Assembly (NCBI GenBank): GCA_009838515.1 | Contig: VXRL01000016.1 | Span: forward strand, 1 to 64,000 | Source: Terriglobia bacterium | GTDB taxonomy: Bacteria > Acidobacteriota > Terriglobia > Bryobacterales > UBA6623 | Length of the DNA stretch: 64,000 bases | Direction of reading: 5' to 3' | Shown here: positions 59,196 through 64,000 of the stretch, one piece after another | Position numbering within the stretch: the stretch's first letter is position 1 | How the letters are laid out: each line of letters starts with the position of its first letter | Position numbers and translations under genes: made by a program | Notes under the pieces: model-generated | Told to the model about the DNA's origin: nothing | The model's database searches: none | What the model saw: only the letters and a program-made list of their open reading frames with translations

Positions 59196-62100
59196 ATGAT
59201 TCTCGTTCGCCAAGTGCTGCTGTTGTCGCTCTGCATCGGCTCGCTTTCTGCCCAGACAAACGCCCACAAGGGCCGGATCATCGGCGTTGTCCTTGATCCG
59301 GTTGGCGCCTCGGTCGCCGAGGCGCAAGTGGCGCTCGTCAACGACACCACGGGAGTTGTGCGCGCATTGCGCTCCAACCGGGCCGGGGAATTCCAGTCTT
59401 CCAGCGTCGATCCAGGCTCCTACACGCTTCGCGCCGAAACCGAGGGCTTTGCGCGCGCCTCGATCGACGGTGTCGTGGTCAGCGTGGGAACCACGGTGCG
59501 GGTGGAGATCACGCTGCAGATCGAGGAGACCAGGACGGAGATCGATGTGGCGGCGTCATTGATCGACCCGTCCCAATCGACCTCCGACAACATCGTGAAC
59601 GCCACCGCGATCCGCGACCTGCCGATTAACGGCCGCCGATTCCAAGACTTCGCGTTGCTTACGCCCACCGTACAAGTAGACCGGCAGCGCGGACAGCTGT
59701 CCTTCGTCGGCCAGCGAGGCATCAATGCGAACGTAATGGTTGACGGAACCGACTACAACCAGCCGTTCTTCGGAGGCATCCGCGGCGGCGAGCGGTCTAA
59801 CTTCGTCATCACCGTGCCTCAAAGCGCGATCCGGGAGTTCCAAGCCGTTTCCGCAGGCTACACCGCCGAGTACGGGCGCTCGTCCGGCGGAATCCTGAAC
59901 GCGATCACCAAGGGCGGGACGAACAAGGTGCGCGCTGACGCATTCCATCAGGTCCGCGGCCGAGACATGGGGGCCGAGGACCCGTTCGGAGAAAGAGTGC
60001 TCGAGACCCTCCGACAGTCCGGTGGTTCCGTGGGCGGCCCGCTGGTCAGAAATCAGGCCTTCTTCTTCGCCGCCCTGGAAGGTCAGGGGGCCGACACGCC
60101 TAGGCTGGTGGAATTCCCCCGCCTCTTGCAGGCATCTCGTGAGGCGGGTCCAGAAGCGTTCGATCTCTATAGGAGCCTGGAGGAACCTTTTGAGTCCACG
60201 AACGACGCGTGGGCGTTCACGCCAAGAGTTGACTTGCATCTCCGCGGCACGCAGACCTTGACGTTCCGGTACAACGCGTCCAGCGCCACAGCGCTCAACA
60301 CATCGACCACGGGGAATCCCCGGCGGTCGCGTACCAACCGAGCCGTGAGCAACAACGGAACCGAGAAGAGCGGAGTCCAGTACTTCACCGGGCAGCTCAC
60401 AAGCCTCTTGACACCGGCGTGGACCAATGAGCTGCGGGTCACGGCGACCAGAGAGGAGCGCCCGCGTCTCAACAACGCCTCGGTACCGCTGATCCAGTCC
60501 ACAATCGGCCGTTTCGGCGCCCGCAGTTTCCTCCCCACGACCCAGCAAGACACCAGGCTCCAGCTGAACGACGCCGTCTCGGTGACGAGCGGATCCCACA
60601 GTGTCAAGCTTGGAGTGGATTTCAGTAGGCTGACTGCCAGCCAGAACTTCGGCTTCCACCAGTTCGGCCGGTTCATCCTGTTCGGCTCCGATGTCGACGA
60701 GCATTTGGACTGTCTCTCTGCCGGGGGGCAGCTAGCGAATCGGTTTGACTGCGCCGGAATCTACCTGCGCCAGGTCGGCAACCTCTACACTGCCATGCAG
60801 CAGAGCCAGCTCGCGCTGTTCATCACCGACAGCTGGCGCGTCTCCCGCCGGATCACGCTCAATTACGGCCTCCGATGGGAAGCGCAAAACAACCCCGCCC
60901 CCCAAGCCACCAATAGCGATTTGGTCGCGCGCGTGCGCGACGCGGATCTACCGCTCGGGCGCACGGATCCGGCCGTGATCCCGGACGCCATCGACCAAGT
61001 CATGCCGCGCTTTGGATTCGCCTATCGCCCTTTCTCGAAGTCGGACCGGACTGTATTGCGGGGTAGCTTCGGGATCTACTACGCCGCGACGCCCCTGCTG
61101 TTGATGTCGGATCCCGTCAACAATTTCCGCGCAACACCTGGGAACCTGTCTCTCGCGCTTCCGACAACCGAGGAGACCGTCTATCATCAGTTCCGTGCAG
61201 CTGGCATCGACCTGAACCAGATTCCTCTGGGCGAGATGCCGGTTTTCTCAGTCGAGGAAGTGCAGCGAGTCGCTGGCGGTGGAATGGATCCGTTCGCCGG
61301 TGCCCAGCCGATCACATTCGCGGACGACTACCGGAATCCCCGCTCTGTTTCGTTCACGGCCGGAATTGACCACGAAGTTACCTCTGACTTCGTCGCCGGT
61401 GCAGTCTTCCAGCACGTCAACACAGCCAACCTGCAACGGAACAAGGACTTCAACCTTCCGCTCCCTGTGGTGCGGGCTGGAGATCTGGCGAGAATCCCGT
61501 ATATTAACGGGCGAAATCGGCCGATTTCTTCGCTCGGATCGGTCACAGTCCGAGAATCGTCGGCGCGGTCGCTCTACAGGGGTGTGACCATCTCAGCGAA
61601 GTATCGCCCCAGGAGCTCTTTGCAGTGGGAGGGCTTCTATACGTGGTCGCAGACTTTTTCGGACGACGACAACGAACGTAGCGCGACTGGTTTCGGATAT
61701 AACGATCCGTTCGCGCTTGGCGGCGATTACGGGCCGGCCGATCAGGACATCCAGCATCAATTCACGTCCAATGCCGTCTTGACACTGCCGCTGGGGATTA
61801 CTTGGTCTGGAATCGCCCGCATTACATCAGGGCCCCCGATCAACCCAGTGGCAGGAAGGGACTTGAACGGCGACCGTTCCAGCTGGGGCGATCGCGGCAT
61901 GAGCGCCCCGGGCGTGTTCCTGGGCCGCAACGCGTTCCGCAATCGCGGCTTACGGAACTTCGACATACGGGTAATGAAGAGTATTTCCCTAACCGAGCGG
62001 GCACGTGTGCAGCTCTCGGCGGAGCTCTTCAATGCGTTCGACATAGACAACGTCGAATTCGGGGGATTCAACACGGTATTCGGACCGGGTCTGGACCTAG

Positions 62101-62237
62101 GATCGGGCGAGGCGATCGGGCCGCAGGCAAACTTCATGCGGCTGAGGGACGAGAATGGCTCGTACGACCGCGGAAACCGCCAGATACCGAGCGTAAGCCC
62201 ACTCCAGCTTCAGATCGGGGCGCGGTTCTTCTTCTAG
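59196..62237 (+). CDS. TonB-dependent receptor 4, Oar-like
   Basis: 1013 residues from ATG 59196. Signal peptide 'MILVRQVLLLSLCIGSLSAQ'. The N-terminal regulatory-like domain ('GRIIGVVLDPVGASVAEAQV', 'SVDPGSYTLRAETEGFARA') is followed by a plug ('LPINGRRFQDFALLTPTVQ', 'NVMVDGTDYNQPFFGGIRG', 'YTAEYGRSSGGILNAITKG') and a barrel ending 'GARFFF'. It is the shortest of the four receptors. A PhoD-type phosphodiesterase lipoprotein gene follows 308 bp downstream on the same strand, so phosphate-containing compounds are a possible ligand class. Confidence 0.92.
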   Translation: MILVRQVLLLSLCIGSLSAQTNAHKGRIIGVVLDPVGASVAEAQVALVNDTTGVVRALRSNRAGEFQSSSVDPGSYTLRAETEGFARASIDGVVVSVGTTVRVEITLQIEETRTEIDVAASLIDPSQSTSDNIVNATAIRDLPINGRRFQDFALLTPTVQVDRQRGQLSFVGQRGINANVMVDGTDYNQPFFGGIRGGERSNFVITVPQSAIREFQAVSAGYTAEYGRSSGGILNAITKGGTNKVRADAFHQVRGRDMGAEDPFGERVLETLRQSGGSVGGPLVRNQAFFFAALEGQGADTPRLVEFPRLLQASREAGPEAFDLYRSLEEPFESTNDAWAFTPRVDLHLRGTQTLTFRYNASSATALNTSTTGNPRRSRTNRAVSNNGTEKSGVQYFTGQLTSLLTPAWTNELRVTATREERPRLNNASVPLIQSTIGRFGARSFLPTTQQDTRLQLNDAVSVTSGSHSVKLGVDFSRLTASQNFGFHQFGRFILFGSDVDEHLDCLSAGGQLANRFDCAGIYLRQVGNLYTAMQQSQLALFITDSWRVSRRITLNYGLRWEAQNNPAPQATNSDLVARVRDADLPLGRTDPAVIPDAIDQVMPRFGFAYRPFSKSDRTVLRGSFGIYYAATPLLLMSDPVNNFRATPGNLSLALPTTEETVYHQFRAAGIDLNQIPLGEMPVFSVEEVQRVAGGGMDPFAGAQPITFADDYRNPRSVSFTAGIDHEVTSDFVAGAVFQHVNTANLQRNKDFNLPLPVVRAGDLARIPYINGRNRPISSLGSVTVRESSARSLYRGVTISAKYRPRSSLQWEGFYTWSQTFSDDDNERSATGFGYNDPFALGGDYGPADQDIQHQFTSNAVLTLPLGITWSGIARITSGPPINPVAGRDLNGDRSSWGDRGMSAPGVFLGRNAFRNRGLRNFDIRVMKSISLTERARVQLSAELFNAFDIDNVEFGGFNTVFGPGLDLGSGEAIGPQANFMRLRDENGSYDRGNRQIPSVSPLQLQIGARFFF

Positions 62238-62545
62238 CCGCAATTTCCGGCGCAAACGGCCGACCGGCTGGGGCCGCTTGGGCCAAATCTTCCTCTAGCG
62301 GAGAGCACGGTCACCTCCGAACACCGGCCCGTTGTCCTGCCGCACCACCACCGACCTCTCCAAACCAAAGAGGCCATTTCCGAGCTCCCCCGTTGGTCTA
62401 GGAGATCGGGCGAATTCGTGGACCCAGATTCCAAGCATTTCAGTCCTACTGTGCCCCGCTGTCTGACAAGGATCCTGCCCAGGCTGGTGTCGTTGTGCTC
62501 CGGACCCGCGTGTGCTAACTGTGAATGGCCATGGAAACGGGCGTG
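62238..62545. other. Intergenic region between TonB receptor 4 and PhoD-like gene
   Basis: 308 bp with no supported gene. CGGCC/GGCCG repeats at about 62257-62277 could fold into a weak terminator after the receptor. A minus-strand open frame (about 62295-62606) contains a short 'VVRQDNGPVF' stretch that recalls the catalytic core of IS3-like transposases, but without flanking similarity. The promoter of the PhoD-like gene is probably here. Confidence 0.4.
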
Positions 62546-64000
62546 ATGGTAATTGCGCGGAAGACGTTGTTTCTGTCTGTGCTGGCCTCGCTGTTGGGCT
62601 GTTCATCCGGAGAGGAACGCCCGTTCAAGGGGTACGCACCCTCCGATGCGTACATGGAAGGGGACGATCATCCTTACTACGGCAGCGAGACTCCGTGGGA
62701 CCTCCGGTTCTTTACAGAGCACATCGAGACCCTCGCAAAACGACGCGGCCAGCGGCAGATGCTCGACATCGTGAAGGGCCGGGCCGACGATGCAGCCAAA
62801 TACGCCGAGGAAACGCTTCTGGCCGATCCAGGAGATCTGGAGTCGATGTTCAACCTGTCGGTTGCGCAGGCTCAGCTAGGACAACTCGACCAAGCCGTTG
62901 AGACCATGCGACAGGCGCTGGACGGAGGCCTTCCGATCGAGCGGTTCGTCGCGGGTCCTAGGAACCTCCTGAAGCCGTTGGTGGAATCCGATGCGTTCCG
63001 GGGTGAGCTTGTCCGGCGCAATGTCAGCCTGATCCACGGCCCGATGGTCGGCGCGGTGACAGCCACCAGTGCCCGATTCTGGGTACGCACGGCCAAGGAG
63101 GCCGAAATTCGGGTCATTGTCCACCCGGACATTCAATCGGATCCCGTCCGGACGCACGTCAGTGCCGACTACACGGCAGTCACCGAGGTGCGGGGACTTC
63201 AGCCCGACACGGCTTATACGTACGAGGTCACGATCGACGGGGACGCGACGACCGGACCCGATCATCCCTTGTTCCGCACGTTTCCTGCCGCAGGTGCTCC
63301 GGCCAAGTTCGCGGTGGGTTTCGGGGGTGGAGCCGGGTACGTTCCAGAGCACGAGCAAATGTGGGACGTGATCCGATCGCACGGCCCTCTCGCATTTCTG
63401 TTTCTTGGTGACAACGTGTACGTTGACCTGCCAGAGATGCCGAACGGGCTGCACTACTACACGTACTACCGGCGGCAGTCGCGGCCCGAGTTCCGTCGCT
63501 TGGTTGCCGCGACGTCCGTGTACGCCATTTGGGATGACCATGACAGCGGCACGGATGACGTCTGGCTTGGGCCGTACGTGGACCAGCCACCTTGGAAGCT
63601 TCCGCTCTTCCAGCAGTTCCGCGAGAACTGGAACAATCCGTCCTATGGTCTCGATGGGCACCCTGGCGCGTGGTTCAGCTTCGTAATCGGTGACGTGGAA
63701 TTCTTCCTGCTGGACTGCCGGTTCTACCGGACCAACCCTTATGTAGCACCGAAGACCATGCTGGGTCCGGTCCAGAAGAAGTGGCTGTTCGAGCGGCTCC
63801 AACAATCCGCGAGCAGTTTCAAGGTGATCGCCTCGTCAGTACCGTGGGCATTCGAGTCCAAAGGCGATGCTGTCGATACCTGGAACGGATTCCGTGAGGA
63901 GCGTACTGAGATCTTCGACTTCCTCGCCGAGAACAGGATCGGGGGGGTGATCCTGATTTCTGCAGATCGCCACCGTTCGGATGCTTGGAGGATCGAGCGC
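62546..64000 (+). CDS. TPR-linked PhoD-type alkaline phosphatase/phosphodiesterase lipoprotein, 3'-truncated
   Basis: The gene runs off the right edge without a stop; 485 residues are visible from ATG 62546 (ATG 62531 is in frame five codons upstream). The signal has a lipobox 'ASLLGC'. Residues ~60-145 contain TPR-like helices ('DLESMFNLSVAQAQLGQLDQ'). The rest is a PhoD-like metallophosphatase: an N-terminal fibronectin-like domain ('HGPMVGAVTATSARFWVRTA', 'VTEVRGLQPDTAYTYEV'), 'LFLGDNVYVD', 'YAIWDDHDSGTDD', 'FLLDCRFYRTNP', 'SVPWAFESKGD' and 'LISADRHRSDAW'. PhoD enzymes use Fe and Ca to hydrolyse phosphodiesters and monoesters outside the cytoplasm. Confidence 0.88.
   Translation, partial: MVIARKTLFLSVLASLLGCSSGEERPFKGYAPSDAYMEGDDHPYYGSETPWDLRFFTEHIETLAKRRGQRQMLDIVKGRADDAAKYAEETLLADPGDLESMFNLSVAQAQLGQLDQAVETMRQALDGGLPIERFVAGPRNLLKPLVESDAFRGELVRRNVSLIHGPMVGAVTATSARFWVRTAKEAEIRVIVHPDIQSDPVRTHVSADYTAVTEVRGLQPDTAYTYEVTIDGDATTGPDHPLFRTFPAAGAPAKFAVGFGGGAGYVPEHEQMWDVIRSHGPLAFLFLGDNVYVDLPEMPNGLHYYTYYRRQSRPEFRRLVAATSVYAIWDDHDSGTDDVWLGPYVDQPPWKLPLFQQFRENWNNPSYGLDGHPGAWFSFVIGDVEFFLLDCRFYRTNPYVAPKTMLGPVQKKWLFERLQQSASSFKVIASSVPWAFESKGDAVDTWNGFREERTEIFDFLAENRIGGVILISADRHRSDAWRIER

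Noticed and set aside
62295-62606. Possible IS3-like transposase remnant ('VVRQDNGPVF')
   Set aside because: Only about ten residues match, with no upstream or downstream similarity to the catalytic core and no terminal repeats.
62876-63805. 309-codon minus-strand open frame over the PhoD-like gene
   Set aside because: The plus-strand frame shows all PhoD motifs. The antisense frame has no recognisable domain.

Overview
The window looks like a piece of a GC-rich (mid-60s %, judged by eye) Acidobacteriota chromosome, most likely of the Bryobacterales/Solibacter type. The signs are four very large TonB-dependent receptors with an N-terminal carboxypeptidase-regulatory-like domain (Oar-like), an acidobacterial-type duplicated orphan ABC permease, DUF1501 and cytochrome-c/DUF1549/DUF1553 (PSD1) proteins, several Tat-exported oxidoreductases and sulfatases, and bacillithiol genes. 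The assignment is an inference from gene content. No rRNA is present. One tRNA gene (tRNA-Val, anticodon UAC) is visible.

Layout. 1-6.2 kb: a truncated hypothetical, a GyrI-like protein, a LysE exporter, a phosphatase/ADP-ribosylglycohydrolase fusion, the remnant of an AbiEii-type nucleotidyltransferase and a Schlafen/AlbA_2 ATPase; this is the most accessory-looking part. 6.2-12.5 kb: a DUF5060 glycosidase-like lipoprotein, a winged-helix regulator with a multi-pass membrane domain, and a tightly overlapping YjbQ / B12-radical SAM / cis-prenyltransferase operon. 12.6-27.1 kb: TonB receptor 1 with an upstream secreted TPR protein, a TIM-barrel isomerase-like protein, an arylsulfatase, TonB receptor 2 and an ADOP permease. 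27.2-33.4 kb: a PhnB-like protein, a small membrane protein, a stand-alone methylmalonyl-CoA-mutase-type catalytic subunit, MutL, an exported HAD dehalogenase and a TonB energy transducer. 33.4-36.1 kb: DUF1501 protein and L-fuconate dehydratase. 36.2-43.2 kb: a thiol and oxidant-defence neighbourhood (JAMM peptidase, cysteine synthase, BshA, BshB1, KatG). 43.6-54.3 kb: a Tat-exported aldo/keto reductase, an M1 aminopeptidase lipoprotein, a PSD1 protein, tandem hotdog thioesterases, a second sulfatase, an alkaline-phosphatase-superfamily protein and a Gfo/Idh/MocA oxidoreductase. 54.5-64 kb: tRNA-Val, TonB receptors 3 and 4, a methyltransferase and a TPR-PhoD-type phosphodiesterase cut by the window end.

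How it fits together. Two FGly-type sulfatases, L-fuconate dehydratase, a DUF5060 glycosidase-like protein, Gfo/Idh and TIM-barrel enzymes, and TonB receptors with an energy transducer point to outer-membrane uptake and breakdown of sulfated, perhaps fucose-containing, glycans. The 36-43 kb block makes cysteine and feeds bacillithiol synthesis next to a catalase-peroxidase.

I did not find a clearly new system. The observations most worth following are the YjbQ/radical-SAM/UppS operon, the JAMM-CysM pair without a visible sulfur carrier, the polytopic winged-helix regulator, the phosphatase-ADP-ribosylhydrolase fusion beside a decayed AbiEii gene, and the sulfatase-fold protein with Thr in place of the FGly Cys.
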